64,000 nucleotides of DNA, taken from Streptomyces sp. CB02959 (GTDB taxonomy: Bacteria > Actinomycetota > Actinomycetes > Streptomycetales > Streptomycetaceae). Where the stretch lies: the NCBI RefSeq assembly GCF_002803155.1, contig NZ_NNBP01000020.1, positions 196,016 through 260,015 on the forward strand, given 5' to 3'. A program made the position numbers and the translations under genes. Positions 33,507 to 42,881 of the stretch are shown here, one piece after another; the first letter of the stretch is position 1, and every line of letters begins with the position of its first letter. Under the pieces are notes generated by a model. The model was given only the letters and a program-made list of their open reading frames with translations, did not search any database and was not told where the DNA came from.

Positions 33507-35006
33507 ATGACCGAGCCCGGAACCACCCTCGACCCGTCCCCGCCCGCCAGAACCCCCGGCCGGGCCGCCGTGGCGACCGGCGCCACCCGCCCCACGGTCC
33601 CCACCTCCCCCGCGATCGTCCTCCTCTGCCTGGTCCTCGTGGAGCTGTCCAGCGGGGTCACCCAGGGCTTCCTGGGGCCGCTGCTCAAGGGCCTCACCTC
33701 GACCCTGCACGTCACCGTCGCCGACCTGAACTGGATCAGCGTCGCCAACCTGCTCGCCAGCGTCGCCTTCACCCCCGTCCTGTCCCGCCTCGGCGACCTG
33801 CACGGCCACCGCCGCATCCTGCGCTGGAACCTCGCGCTCGTCCTCGCCGGCTCGGTCCTCGTCGGCGTCAGCCGGTCCTTCGGCCTGCTGCTGGTCGGCT
33901 CCGTCCTCCAGGGCGCGTTCGCCGGCTTCTTCCCGCTGCTGGTCGGCATCCTGCGCAACCGCGGCACCGCGGAGCAGAACCGGCGCGGCATCAGCGTGAT
34001 GGTCGCCGCCCTCGTCGCCGGGCTCGCGCTGGGTACGGTCGCCAGCGGGCTGATCGCCCAGTCCGTGGCCCGGCCGACCGCCGCGCTGTGGGTCCCGGCC
34101 GCCGCGGTGACCCTCGCCCTGGCGGTGACCTGGCCGCTGCTGCCGGAGAGCGCCGACCGCCCCGGCGGCCGCACCGACTGGCTGGGCGCGCTCCTCCTCT
34201 GCACCGGCCTGGTCGCGCTGATGCTCGCGCTCGGCCAGGGCGGCTCCCCCGGCTGGGAGTGGACCTCCCCGAGGACCCTCGGCAGCCTCGTCGGCGGCCT
34301 GCTGGTCACCGCCCTGTGGGTACGGGTCGAACTGCGCACCGCCGAGCCGGTGATGGACGTCCGCCTCTTCCGACGCCGCAACGTCGTCGTGGTCTCCGTC
34401 GTCACCGTCACCTTCAGCTCCTGCATGCTGGGCCTGCTGGTCGCAGGCCCGGTCTTCCTCGGGACGGCCCCCGCCGAGGCCGGCTACGGGCTCGGGCTGG
34501 CCCCGCTGGCCACCGCCTTCGCCCTGCTCCCCAACATGCTGGCGCTGGTGGTCGGCGCGCTCCTCGCCCCCGCCCTGGCCCGCCGGATCTCCGACCGCCG
34601 CACGCTGGTCACCGGTTCGCTGCTGATGGCCGCCGGCAACCTCGCCACCTTCACCTGGCACACCGCCCTCACGCCGTACCTGGTCTTCACCGCCGTCGTC
34701 GGCCTGGGCTCCGGTCTGCTCCAGCACTCCACCCGCACCCTCGCCGTCGAGGCGGTGCCGCCGGACCAGACCTCGGTCGGTTCCGGCATCAACGAACTCC
34801 TGATCAACGTCGGCGGTTCGCTCGGCGCCGCCGTCGTCCTCTCCGTCTTCGCCGCCGAGACCGCCGCCGGCCGCCAACTCCCGGCGGAATCCGCGTACAC
34901 CCACGCCTGGCTGCTCTGCACCGCGGTGTCCCTGGCGGGCGCGCTGGTCGGCCTCCTCTACCGCCGCCACCGCGACGCGCCCGCGGCCCCGGCCAGCGCC
35001 CACTGA
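33507..35006 (+). CDS. MFS transporter, 14-helix DHA2-like
   Basis: A 499-residue permease with about 14 transmembrane helices. The A-motif-like loop is LSRLGDLHGHRRILRWNLAL and the C motif is VAALVAGLALGTVASGLI. The family typically exports drugs or metabolites by proton antiport. It lies 33 bases upstream of the M20 hydrolase and is divergent from the Lrp regulator, suggesting an amino-acid- or peptide-related substrate; that is inference. Confidence 0.9.
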   Translation: MTEPGTTLDPSPPARTPGRAAVATGATRPTVPTSPAIVLLCLVLVELSSGVTQGFLGPLLKGLTSTLHVTVADLNWISVANLLASVAFTPVLSRLGDLHGHRRILRWNLALVLAGSVLVGVSRSFGLLLVGSVLQGAFAGFFPLLVGILRNRGTAEQNRRGISVMVAALVAGLALGTVASGLIAQSVARPTAALWVPAAAVTLALAVTWPLLPESADRPGGRTDWLGALLLCTGLVALMLALGQGGSPGWEWTSPRTLGSLVGGLLVTALWVRVELRTAEPVMDVRLFRRRNVVVVSVVTVTFSSCMLGLLVAGPVFLGTAPAEAGYGLGLAPLATAFALLPNMLALVVGALLAPALARRISDRRTLVTGSLLMAAGNLATFTWHTALTPYLVFTAVVGLGSGLLQHSTRTLAVEAVPPDQTSVGSGINELLINVGGSLGAAVVLSVFAAETAAGRQLPAESAYTHAWLLCTAVSLAGALVGLLYRRHRDAPAAPASAH

Positions 35007-35038
35007 CGGCCCCGACCTCCCCACCGAGGAGCCACCCC

Positions 35039-36241
35039 ATGACGACCGCCCCCACCGCCCCCCTCGCCCTCACCCCCCTCCACCACCGCACCCGCGACAC
35101 CGTCGCCGCCCACCGGGACGACGTCGTCGCGCTCAGCCACAGCCTGCACGCGGAGCCCGAACTCGCCTACGAGGAGCACCGTTCCGCCAAGAAGATCGCC
35201 GACCTGGTGGAGCGGGCCGGCTTCGCCGTCGAACGGGGCGTCTGCGACCTCCCCACCGCGTTCACCGCCACCGCCGGCTCCGGCGACCTGGTGATCGGCA
35301 TCTGCGCCGAGTACGACGCCCTGCCCGGCATCGGCCACGCCTGCGGCCACAACGTCAACGGCGCCGCCGCGACCACCGCCGCCCTGGCCCTCGCCCCGTT
35401 CGCCGACGAGCTGGGCATCACCGTCAAGCTGCTCGGCACGCCCGCCGAGGAGTACGGCGGCGGCAAGGCCGACATGCTCCGCGCCGGGGCCTTCGACGAC
35501 GTGGCCGCGGCGATGATGGTGCACGCCGCCCCGACCGACGCCATCGGCATGACGTCCCTGGCCATCAGCAGCTGGCAGGTCGCCTACACCGGCCGCACCG
35601 CGCACGCCTCGGCCGCGCCGCACCGCGGCGTCAACGCCGCCGACGCCCTGATGATCGCCCAGGTCGCCATCGGCGCCCACCGGCAGCAGATGGTCCCCGG
35701 CGGCGTCGTCCACGGCATCACCACCTCCGGCGGCGAAGCCTCCAACGTCATCCCCGGCCGCACCACCGCCGCCTACGACTGCCGCGCCGAAACCGTCGCC
35801 GACCTGCGGGAACTCCAGTCCCGCATCCGCGCCTGCTTCGAAGCCGGCGCACTGGCCACCGGCGCCGAACTCACCCTCACCCCGGTCGGCAACGACTACG
35901 CCGACCTCCAGCAGGACCTGGCGATGACCGCCCTCTACGCCGGCGCCGCGACCGCCCTCGGCCGCACCGTCCCGCCCCGCGACCCGTCCCTGCGCGGCGG
36001 CTCCACCGACATGGGCAACGTCTCCCAGGTCGTCCCCACCATCCACCCCATGATCGGCTACGACTGCGCCGGCGCGATCATGCACAACCCGGAGTTCACC
36101 CGCTACGGCACCACCCCCGGCGCCGACCGCGCCCTCCTCGACGGCGGCCTGGCCATGGCCTGGACGGCCCTCTCCCTGGCCCAGGACGACACCCACCGCG
36201 CCCGCCTCCTGGCCCGCCTGGCGGCCCGGCGCACCAACTGA
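35039..36241 (+). CDS. M20-family amidohydrolase (p-aminobenzoyl-glutamate hydrolase/dipeptidase type)
   Basis: A 400-residue zinc hydrolase of the M20D/AbgB type. It shows SHSLHAEPELAYEEHRSAKKIADLVERAG at the N-terminus, the metal-binding ICAEYDALPGIGHACGHN and PAEEYGGGKADMLRAGAF, a dimerisation domain with YTGRTAHASAAPHRGVNAADAL, and the C-terminal GSTDMGNVSQVVPTIHPMIG. GAGGAG precedes the ATG by seven bases. It probably hydrolyses an N-acyl amino acid or small peptide imported or exported by the upstream transporter. Confidence 0.92.
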   Translation: MTTAPTAPLALTPLHHRTRDTVAAHRDDVVALSHSLHAEPELAYEEHRSAKKIADLVERAGFAVERGVCDLPTAFTATAGSGDLVIGICAEYDALPGIGHACGHNVNGAAATTAALALAPFADELGITVKLLGTPAEEYGGGKADMLRAGAFDDVAAAMMVHAAPTDAIGMTSLAISSWQVAYTGRTAHASAAPHRGVNAADALMIAQVAIGAHRQQMVPGGVVHGITTSGGEASNVIPGRTTAAYDCRAETVADLRELQSRIRACFEAGALATGAELTLTPVGNDYADLQQDLAMTALYAGAATALGRTVPPRDPSLRGGSTDMGNVSQVVPTIHPMIGYDCAGAIMHNPEFTRYGTTPGADRALLDGGLAMAWTALSLAQDDTHRARLLARLAARRTN

Positions 36242-36354
36242 CCACCGGTACCCACCGGTTGGCCGGCCGGCGGCGACGCGGGGGCTCCCGTCCGCTGCCC
36301 CGGGGCGGGCGGAAAGCAGGCCACCCGCCCCGGCCGGGCCGGCTCCCTACCGGA

Positions 36355-38655
36355 TCAGCCCCCGACCACCGTCCCCACCACCCCGGCCACCCGCGTCCCC
36401 GACGTCCCCAGTCCCGTCGGGCCGGGTGTCCAGCCGGTGGTGCCGGGGTGGTGGCGGAGGTGTTCGGGGCGGTAGCGGCGGCACTCGCGGTGCCAGGTGA
36501 GGATGCCGGCGAGCCAGTTCTCCAGCTCCTCGACGTAGCCGTCGAGGGTGGCGCGGGCCTCGGCGGAGAGCTTGAAGTCGTCGTAGAGGATGGGGAGTTG
36601 ATCGGTGGCGACGTGCTGGAACTCGCGCATGCGGGAGGTCATCAGGTCGTGGACGATGGCCAGCGCGGTCGGGTAGTCGCAGTCGAAGAAGTTCTGCACG
36701 ACGAGGATCCCGTTGTGGACCTCGCCCTCGTACTCGATCTCCTTCTGGTACGAGAAGACGTCGTTGAGCAGGCACGCGTAGTCGGCGGCGGCGTTCTCCA
36801 GGGAGCGCATCGGGCCGCTGCGGTAGATCTCCGGCGGCACCTGCCGGCCGTGGCCGAGCCGGCTCAGGCTCATGGTGAGGTCCGAGCCGAAGGTGGCGCG
36901 GCGCATCTCGATGTAGTCGACCGGGTCCGGGATGCGGTGCAGCACCATGTTGTCCAGCTCCCAGAGCCAACTGGCCGTCATCGCGTCGACGGTGCCCTTG
37001 AAGGTGCGGCGCGCGTCCGGTGCCATCGGCCCGGCCGTGCGGGTCCAGAGGTCGGCGAGGGCGCGTTCGAGGGCGTTGGCCGGTTCGGGGGCCGGGTCGG
37101 CGGTGTCGACGGGCATCAGGGCGGAGAGCCGCTTGGTGGTGGCCAGGGCCCCGGCGACGTCGCGGGTCCGGCCGAAGACGGCGGGGTAGTAGTCGTCGGC
37201 GTAGGTGCCCCAGGTCAGCCACTGGGTGCCGAGGTCGAGTTCTTCGAGGGTGGCGTCGGGGTGCAGCCCGGCCGCGCAGAGCGCGAAGTCGAAGCGGACC
37301 AGGGCGTCCTCGTCCCAGATGCCGGAGAACGGTACGCCGGGCTGCGGCTGGAGCAGGCCCATCCGGTGCGACCAGGTGACGACGTTGCGCCGGGCCGCCT
37401 CCAGGTGGGGGCTGAGGGTGGTGGTGAACGGCATGAAGAAGTCGGGGAGTTGCGAAGGGCCGACCGGCTGGTGGGGGGTGTGCGAGCGGCGGCGGAGCCG
37501 CTGGGTGCCGGCGATGCGGAGGGCGGTCGACAGATCGGCGGCGGAGGTGCCCAGGCCGAGCGCGCCCAGCCCCTGGGTGCCCAGCCCGCCGAAGACCAGC
37601 GGCGACCAGGGGGCCGCGGCGCTGCCGGGCTCGCCCGCCCCGCCGCCGTTCATGTAGCGGCTGGAGCGCATGTGCCACTCGTGGCCGCCGGACTGCCAGT
37701 CCTGGAGGCCCTTGGCGTACGCGAGGACGGCGGCGCAGCCGGCCGGGTCCAGGCCCTGGTCGGCGAAGAGCGTGGGCAGTTCGGTGAAGACGGTGTCCTC
37801 GAACTGCTGCAGGCGGGAGGTGATCAGTTCGTTGACGGCGTCCGCGGCCTCCTGGGTGGTGCAGTCCAGGAACGTCTCCAACACCAGGACGCCGTTGCTC
37901 AGTTCCCCCTCGTCCTCGATCTCGCGCTGGTACGAGAAGAGGTCGTTCCGGAGGTGGACGCCGTCGGAGAAGGCGTCCTTGAGGACGCGGAGGGGGCGGG
38001 ATCCGGCCACCGCGGCCGGGATCTCGGCGCCGGTCGCGTACTCCACCAGCCCCGCCGACCAGGGGGCGCCGCCCACCTTCCGCCGCATCTCGATGTACTC
38101 GACGGGGTTGGCGATCCGGTTGATGTCGATGTTGGAGAGTTCCCAGAGGGATTCGTTCAGCAGGTTCTCGGTGCTCTCGGCGAACCGGCGGCGCCAGTCC
38201 AGCGACATCGAGGGCACGGTGCGCGCCCACAGGTCCGCCAGCCCCGCCTCGACCTGGTTGGTCGGCTCCGGGACGGGGGTGTTGAGGTCCATCGGCATGA
38301 AGGCCGGCAGCCGGTCGAGGTACGCCTTCCCGCCCTCCCGGTCCAGGGTGCGCTTGAACTCCTCCAGGAAGTGGTCGTCGAAGAAGAAGACCCAGACGTA
38401 CCAGTCGGTGACGAGGTTGAGCGCCTCCTCGGAGCACTCCGGGTGGGTGTAGGCGCACAGCAACGCATAGTCGTGGGCATCCAGATCCCGTTCGTCCCAG
38501 ATGCCGGAACCTTCCAGCATGTTCATCTGCCGCGCCCACTGCTTGGAGTGCGTCCGGGCGGCCTCCAGGTGCGGGTTCAGCCGTGCCGGATGCGGCATGT
38601 AGAAGTGCGGCAAGGTGAACGGCTGCGATGTGGGCTGCGACTGCGACTGCGGCAC
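36355..38655 (-). CDS. geoA: Germacradienol/geosmin synthase, two-domain terpene synthase
   Basis: A 766-residue bifunctional enzyme that makes geosmin from farnesyl diphosphate. The N-terminal domain cyclises farnesyl diphosphate to germacradienol; its metal motifs are FFFDDHFLEEF (Asp 93-94) and RNDLFSYQREIEDEGE (about 236-251). The C-terminal domain converts germacradienol to geosmin and has TYADDYYPAVF and LNDVFSYQKEIEYEGE. Both domains have intact metal sites. The GTG at 38655 is chosen with GAGAGG nine bases upstream; the upstream open frame is not family-like. It appears monocistronic. Confidence 0.96.
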   Translation of the reverse strand: MPQSQSQPTSQPFTLPHFYMPHPARLNPHLEAARTHSKQWARQMNMLEGSGIWDERDLDAHDYALLCAYTHPECSEEALNLVTDWYVWVFFFDDHFLEEFKRTLDREGGKAYLDRLPAFMPMDLNTPVPEPTNQVEAGLADLWARTVPSMSLDWRRRFAESTENLLNESLWELSNIDINRIANPVEYIEMRRKVGGAPWSAGLVEYATGAEIPAAVAGSRPLRVLKDAFSDGVHLRNDLFSYQREIEDEGELSNGVLVLETFLDCTTQEAADAVNELITSRLQQFEDTVFTELPTLFADQGLDPAGCAAVLAYAKGLQDWQSGGHEWHMRSSRYMNGGGAGEPGSAAAPWSPLVFGGLGTQGLGALGLGTSAADLSTALRIAGTQRLRRRSHTPHQPVGPSQLPDFFMPFTTTLSPHLEAARRNVVTWSHRMGLLQPQPGVPFSGIWDEDALVRFDFALCAAGLHPDATLEELDLGTQWLTWGTYADDYYPAVFGRTRDVAGALATTKRLSALMPVDTADPAPEPANALERALADLWTRTAGPMAPDARRTFKGTVDAMTASWLWELDNMVLHRIPDPVDYIEMRRATFGSDLTMSLSRLGHGRQVPPEIYRSGPMRSLENAAADYACLLNDVFSYQKEIEYEGEVHNGILVVQNFFDCDYPTALAIVHDLMTSRMREFQHVATDQLPILYDDFKLSAEARATLDGYVEELENWLAGILTWHRECRRYRPEHLRHHPGTTGWTPGPTGLGTSGTRVAGVVGTVVGG

Positions 38656-38907
38656 CGTTGGTGGCCTCTCCCGATACTGATGCCCCTCCGTACGGATGGT
38701 GCGTACGGAAGGAGGGCGCGCCAAAGCACCCCCTCTGACGGCGCCAGCCCTACCCCGGGTGTCGCCGCCGTAGCCCTGCCCGGTCACACCCCCGCCGAAC
38801 TGGCACTCTTTCGAGTTGTATTGGCGGGGAAGGGGTGTCACTCGTGGGGCGTGTGAGCTATGGGGAGACGTGTGTGGCCACGCCGAACCCGTGCCGGACC
38901 CCGCCGG

Positions 38908-39735
38908 TCACCGCCCGGCGCCGCCCCCGGCCCGGCGCAGCGCCAGCGCCGCCAGCGTCTCCGGGGCGCCCGCCTGGCCGCGGATGCCCGGGAAGGCGTT
39001 GATGTCCACGAACAGCGGCGCCCCGGCGCCCACATGGAGGATGTCCACGCCGTACACCTCCAGCCCGAACACCTCACCGGCGCGCAGCGCACCCTCGATC
39101 CAGGCGGTGGGGAGGGCGGCGGGTGGCAGCGGCTGGTTCGGGCCGCGGCCGCCGGCGGACAGTTCGGAGCGGCGGCGGGCGGCGAACGGCTGCCCGTCCA
39201 CGATCCACAGCTTGTGGTCCCAGCCGCTGTTGGCGGTGAACTCCTGGACGATCACCGGTTCGTCGGGCCGTCCGGCGGCCAGCTCCGCCAGTTCGGCCGG
39301 GGTGTCGACGCGCGCCACGAGGTCGCCGCGGCGGCTGTGCCGGCTCTTCAGGACGAGGGGGAAGTCGAGGTCCGCCCCGGTGGCCGCCAGCTCGCCGGCC
39401 GTCGCCACCCGCACGGTCTCCGCGAACGGCAGCCCGGCCGCCCGCGCCACCTCCGCCATCGCGACCCGGTCCTGGCACCGGGCGGTGGCCGGGACGGAGT
39501 TGACGACGGGTGCCCCCTGGCCTTCCAGGCGGGCGGCGAGGTCCAGCGCCGCCGGTGTCCGCGCCTTGAGGAGATAGACGTCGGCGGGGGCCCCGGGCGC
39601 GGCGTCCCCGTCCGCCGCGGGCCGCCGACCGCCCGGATCGACGAACTCCACCCGGTGCGCGTCCCGCCGCAGCACCGCCGCGGTCGCCGCCAGCAGCGGG
39701 TGCCCCGGATCCGCGCTGATCACCCCGATCCTCAC
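38908..39735 (-). CDS. ATP-grasp ligase, RimK-like (second of pair)
   Basis: A 275-residue ATP-grasp enzyme, a carboxylate-amine or carboxylate-thiol ligase type. It contains PVVNSVPATARCQDRVAMAEVARAAGLPFAET, the ATP-binding DFPLVLKSRHSRRGDLVARV, VIVQEFTANSGWDHKLWIVDG, and the metal site GAPLFVDINAFPGIRG. Its GTG overlaps the stop of the preceding ATP-grasp gene (GTGA). The substrates are unknown. The two adjacent ligases probably act in succession or as a heteromer. Confidence 0.85.
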   Translation of the reverse strand: MRIGVISADPGHPLLAATAAVLRRDAHRVEFVDPGGRRPAADGDAAPGAPADVYLLKARTPAALDLAARLEGQGAPVVNSVPATARCQDRVAMAEVARAAGLPFAETVRVATAGELAATGADLDFPLVLKSRHSRRGDLVARVDTPAELAELAAGRPDEPVIVQEFTANSGWDHKLWIVDGQPFAARRRSELSAGGRGPNQPLPPAALPTAWIEGALRAGEVFGLEVYGVDILHVGAGAPLFVDINAFPGIRGQAGAPETLAALALRRAGGGAGR

Positions 39736-40658
39736 CGCGCGCCCCCGACCGCCTCCGCCGCGGGCCAGGACCCGCGCTGGTGGCCGATGAAGGGCAGGGC
39801 GGTGGCCAGTTCGCGCTCGCTGCCGTGGCGGGCCAGGCGCAGCACCGCCGCGGAGACCCGGGCGACCGCGTCCGGCACCTGCCGGAAGCTCGGGAAGTCG
39901 TTGATGTCGACCACGACCGGTCCGTCCGGCCCCAGCAGCACGTCCACCCCGTACAGGTCGAGCCCGAAGACCGTGCCGACCTCGGCGGCGATCCGGGCGA
40001 CCTCGGGCGGCAGCGGCACCTGCCGTTCCGGTACGGCCTGGCCGGGGTGCAGCGGGGAGCAGCGTTCGGTCGCGTAGAGGTCGCCGGCGACGCAGTAGAC
40101 CTTCAGGTCGGTCCCGGAGTTGGGGACGTAGGGCTGCGCGATCAGCATGCCGCCGCCCGCGCCGTCCTCGTCGGACGCCGCCTGTGGGGCCCCGGCGGTC
40201 AGCTGCCCGGGCTGCTCCACCAGCCGCACCGCACGCCCCGAACTGCCGTCCGCCGGCTTCACCACCAGCGGGTACTCCGCCTGAGGTATCTCGGCGAACT
40301 CCTCGGCCCGCACCGCCGCGTAGGTCATGGGCACCGGCAGTCCGCCGGCCCGCGCGATCACCGCGGCGAGCGCCTTGTCCCGTACGCCGCGGATGGCCCG
40401 GACGTCGTTGACGGTGGTCAGCCCGGTGGTCGCGGCGGCCTCCAGCAGGGTCAGTCCGGGCCCGCCGGAGACGGTCTTGAGGACCCACGCGTCATGCCGG
40501 CCGTCCGCCACGACCTCGGACAGCTCGGACATCCGGATCAGCGAGCGGCCCGGCAGCAGCACGTCCACCTGGTGCCCCCAGGCGCGGAGTTGGGCGATCA
40601 CGTCCCGCGGCATGCCGTCGTGGCGGTACTGCTCCTCCACCAGGAAGCAGAGTCTCAT
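39732..40658 (-). CDS. ATP-grasp ligase, RimK-like (first of pair)
   Basis: A 308-residue ATP-grasp enzyme. Visible elements are an N-terminal pre-ATP-grasp domain (MRLCFLVEEQYRHDGMPRDV, HQVDVLLPGRSLIR), VRDKALAAVIARAGGLPVPMTY, the ATP-binding EYPLVVKPADGSSGRAVRLV, and the metal site GPVVVDINDFPSFRQVP. The DINxFP motif groups it with RimK/LysX-type alpha-carboxylate ligases that add amino acids to carboxyl groups. AAGGGTG lies about eight bases before the ATG. It overlaps the next ligase, so both are made together. Confidence 0.85.
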   Translation of the reverse strand: MRLCFLVEEQYRHDGMPRDVIAQLRAWGHQVDVLLPGRSLIRMSELSEVVADGRHDAWVLKTVSGGPGLTLLEAAATTGLTTVNDVRAIRGVRDKALAAVIARAGGLPVPMTYAAVRAEEFAEIPQAEYPLVVKPADGSSGRAVRLVEQPGQLTAGAPQAASDEDGAGGGMLIAQPYVPNSGTDLKVYCVAGDLYATERCSPLHPGQAVPERQVPLPPEVARIAAEVGTVFGLDLYGVDVLLGPDGPVVVDINDFPSFRQVPDAVARVSAAVLRLARHGSERELATALPFIGHQRGSWPAAEAVGGAR

Positions 40659-41068
40659 CGATGCACCCTTGTATCGCCGCACGTCCACCCGTATCGCCCA
40701 CCCGTCCGCCACCTCCGGCGCGCGTCCACCCCGCGTCGCCGTACGCACACCGTCCGCCCGGCGGAAACTTGACGCACCAGGATCCCACGCGGCGATCAAG
40801 CGGTCGGCCGTGGCCCGGCCGCCGCCCCGGCGGTCGCGTTTCGGCGACGTTACGCCACCGGGCGGGACCTCGGCACACGCCGTGAGCTGGGACGCGATCA
40901 ACCCCTCGGGGGGTTGCGCCACCCACCCTCCGACCTCCCCAAATCCCGCATGTCGAAAGCCTTGTTCCGCTTTATGGCTGGTCCTAGGGTCGGGCCACCC
41001 GGCGCGGCCGGCCCGTTCCCCGGGCCCGGCCGCGCCTACGTACGCGGTGACGGAAGCAGGCGAGCGGG
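40659..41068. other. Divergent promoter region between ATP-grasp pair and amidohydrolase
   Basis: About 410 bases without a convincing gene. On the plus strand TTGTTC (40962-40967), a 17-base spacer and TAGGGT (40985-40990) form a good sigma-70-type promoter about 80 bases before the amidohydrolase start. The ATP-grasp promoter must lie near 40700-40850. I looked for a small precursor-peptide gene for the ligases and saw none with a ribosome binding site. Confidence 0.5.
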
Positions 41069-42832
41069 TTGGCGAACGAGCAGCGGGGCCACGAGGCCCG
41101 GGAAGCCGGGGAGGCCGGGGCCGACCACCCCGGCGAGTGTCCGGACGCGGGACGACCGGACGACACAGGACGCACAGGACGCACAGGACGCACAGGACGC
41201 ACCGATCAACACCCAGGGCGCACCGAACGCACAGGACAACACCCAGGACCCGGTGAACGCGCCGGAGCGGCGCAGGCCCACGGCGGGCCGCCCGGCACAC
41301 CCCCCGACACACCCCCGGGCACACCCCCCGAAGCGGCCCCGGCCCGCGGCGGTTTCGCCCGGCGCGGCTTCCTCGCCGGTGTGGCCGGACTGACCGGTGC
41401 CGGCGCCGGCGGCCTGCTCGGCGGCGCCGGCACCGCGTACGCGCAGTCCCCGACCGCCGGGGCCCGCTCCGGCGCCCGGACCGCGCCCCGCCCGGGGGCC
41501 CACCCCGCCCTCCGCCCGGACCAGTTCACCGGCGCCCGCCAACTCCTCGTCCCGGAGGTGGTGCTGCTGCCGGACGGCCCGGTGCGCGACCACGCCGTCC
41601 TCGTCGAGAACGGCACCTTCCGCGAGGTCGGCCCGGCCGCCCGCCTCCTCGCCGCGCACCGCGGCGGCCCCGCCCCGGTCCGCCTCGACGGCCACCTGCT
41701 GATGCCCGGCTTCGTCGACGCGCACCACCACCTCACCCAGAGCTTCGGCAAGGCCCAGTCGTTCGGGCAGCCGTCGGAGATCTTCAAGACCGTCTGGGAA
41801 CCGCTGGAACACGCGCTGGACGAGGAGAGCGCCTACCTCTCGGCCAAGCTGGCCGCGCTGGAGGCGCTGCGCGGCGGCTTCACCACCGTCGCCGACGCCG
41901 GGACCCGCGCCCCGGTCGACGTGGCGGCGCTGGCCAGGGGCACCGAGGAAGCCGGTATCCGCTGCGTCCTGGGCAAGATCGTCTCCGACGGGACCGGCGG
42001 CCCGGCCCACCTCGCGCGCTGGCACGGCCATCCGCTGGTCCACCCGTCCCTGGCCATCGCCGTCCCCGAGGACGCCACCGGCCCGGTCATCAAGCGCACC
42101 GCCGACCTCTGCGCCGAGGCCGGGGCGGTGCTCCAGATCCACGTCAACGAGCATCTGGCGTCCGTGGAACGCTCGTTGAAGAGCGTCGGCCGCCGCCCGG
42201 TGGACTATCTGCACCACCTCGGCGCCCTCGGCCCGCACACCCTGGGCGCGCACGCCACCCTCCTCACCCCAACGGAGATGCGGCAGCTGGCCGACACCGG
42301 CGCCGCGGTCAGCTACAACCCGGTGGCCAGCGCCTGGAAGGGCAACGCCGTCGCGCACGCCACCATGTGGGCCGCGCTGGGCGTCCGCTTCGGCACCGGC
42401 ACCGACGGCACCCGCGGCGACGGCTTCCGGATGGTCGACGCGGCGGAGTCGGCCCAGCGGCTGACCTACGGGCTGGCGTCGGGCGACTCGGTGTGCGGCG
42501 CCGGGCACCTGTGGCTGGAGCACGCCACGGCGGGCGGCGCCGACGCCGTCGGGCTGGGCCGCGTCACGGGCCGGATCGCCGTCGGCAAGGCCGCCGACTA
42601 CCTCCTCGTGGACCTGGCCGTGCCCGAACTCACCCCCTCCTACGACCTGGGCTGGGAGCTCGTCCGGCTGGCGGGCCGCGACCAGATCCGCGCCGTGGTG
42701 GTCGCCGGCCGCCTCCGCCTCTGGGACGGCTGGCCGACCGACTGGGACGCCCACGCCCTGGTCGCCCGCGCGGCGGAGGTGGGGCCCCGGGTCGTCGAGC
42801 GGGCCAAGATCCAGCGCGTCGAACCGCGGTAG
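41069..42832 (+). CDS. Tat-exported amidohydrolase (amidohydrolase-1 / cytosine deaminase-like)
   Basis: A ~587-residue metal-dependent hydrolase. An unusual ~95-residue N-terminal tail, including GRTGRTGRTGRT encoded by a 9-bp tandem repeat, is followed by a twin-arginine signal (ARRGFLAGVAGLTGAGAGG). The catalytic domain has the metal motif MPGFVDAHHHLTQSF, then LQIHVNEHLAS, LGAHATLLTPTEM and FGTGTDGTRGDGFRM with the final Asp. This pattern fits deaminases or chlorohydrolases acting on heterocycles or guanidines; the substrate is unknown. The TTG start at 41069 is the only in-frame option upstream and is uncertain; a start nearer the Arg pair is possible. Confidence 0.8.
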   Translation: MANEQRGHEAREAGEAGADHPGECPDAGRPDDTGRTGRTGRTGRTDQHPGRTERTGQHPGPGERAGAAQAHGGPPGTPPDTPPGTPPEAAPARGGFARRGFLAGVAGLTGAGAGGLLGGAGTAYAQSPTAGARSGARTAPRPGAHPALRPDQFTGARQLLVPEVVLLPDGPVRDHAVLVENGTFREVGPAARLLAAHRGGPAPVRLDGHLLMPGFVDAHHHLTQSFGKAQSFGQPSEIFKTVWEPLEHALDEESAYLSAKLAALEALRGGFTTVADAGTRAPVDVAALARGTEEAGIRCVLGKIVSDGTGGPAHLARWHGHPLVHPSLAIAVPEDATGPVIKRTADLCAEAGAVLQIHVNEHLASVERSLKSVGRRPVDYLHHLGALGPHTLGAHATLLTPTEMRQLADTGAAVSYNPVASAWKGNAVAHATMWAALGVRFGTGTDGTRGDGFRMVDAAESAQRLTYGLASGDSVCGAGHLWLEHATAGGADAVGLGRVTGRIAVGKAADYLLVDLAVPELTPSYDLGWELVRLAGRDQIRAVVVAGRLRLWDGWPTDWDAHALVARAAEVGPRVVERAKIQRVEPR

Positions 42833-42881
42833 CAGCGCCGACGGGGCGCGCCCGGAACGACCGGCCGCGCCCCGCCCGGCG

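Noticed and set aside
40659..41068. Graspetide-type precursor peptide for the ATP-grasp pair
   Set aside because: No small open frame with a ribosome binding site or a repeated acidic core was found near the ligases.
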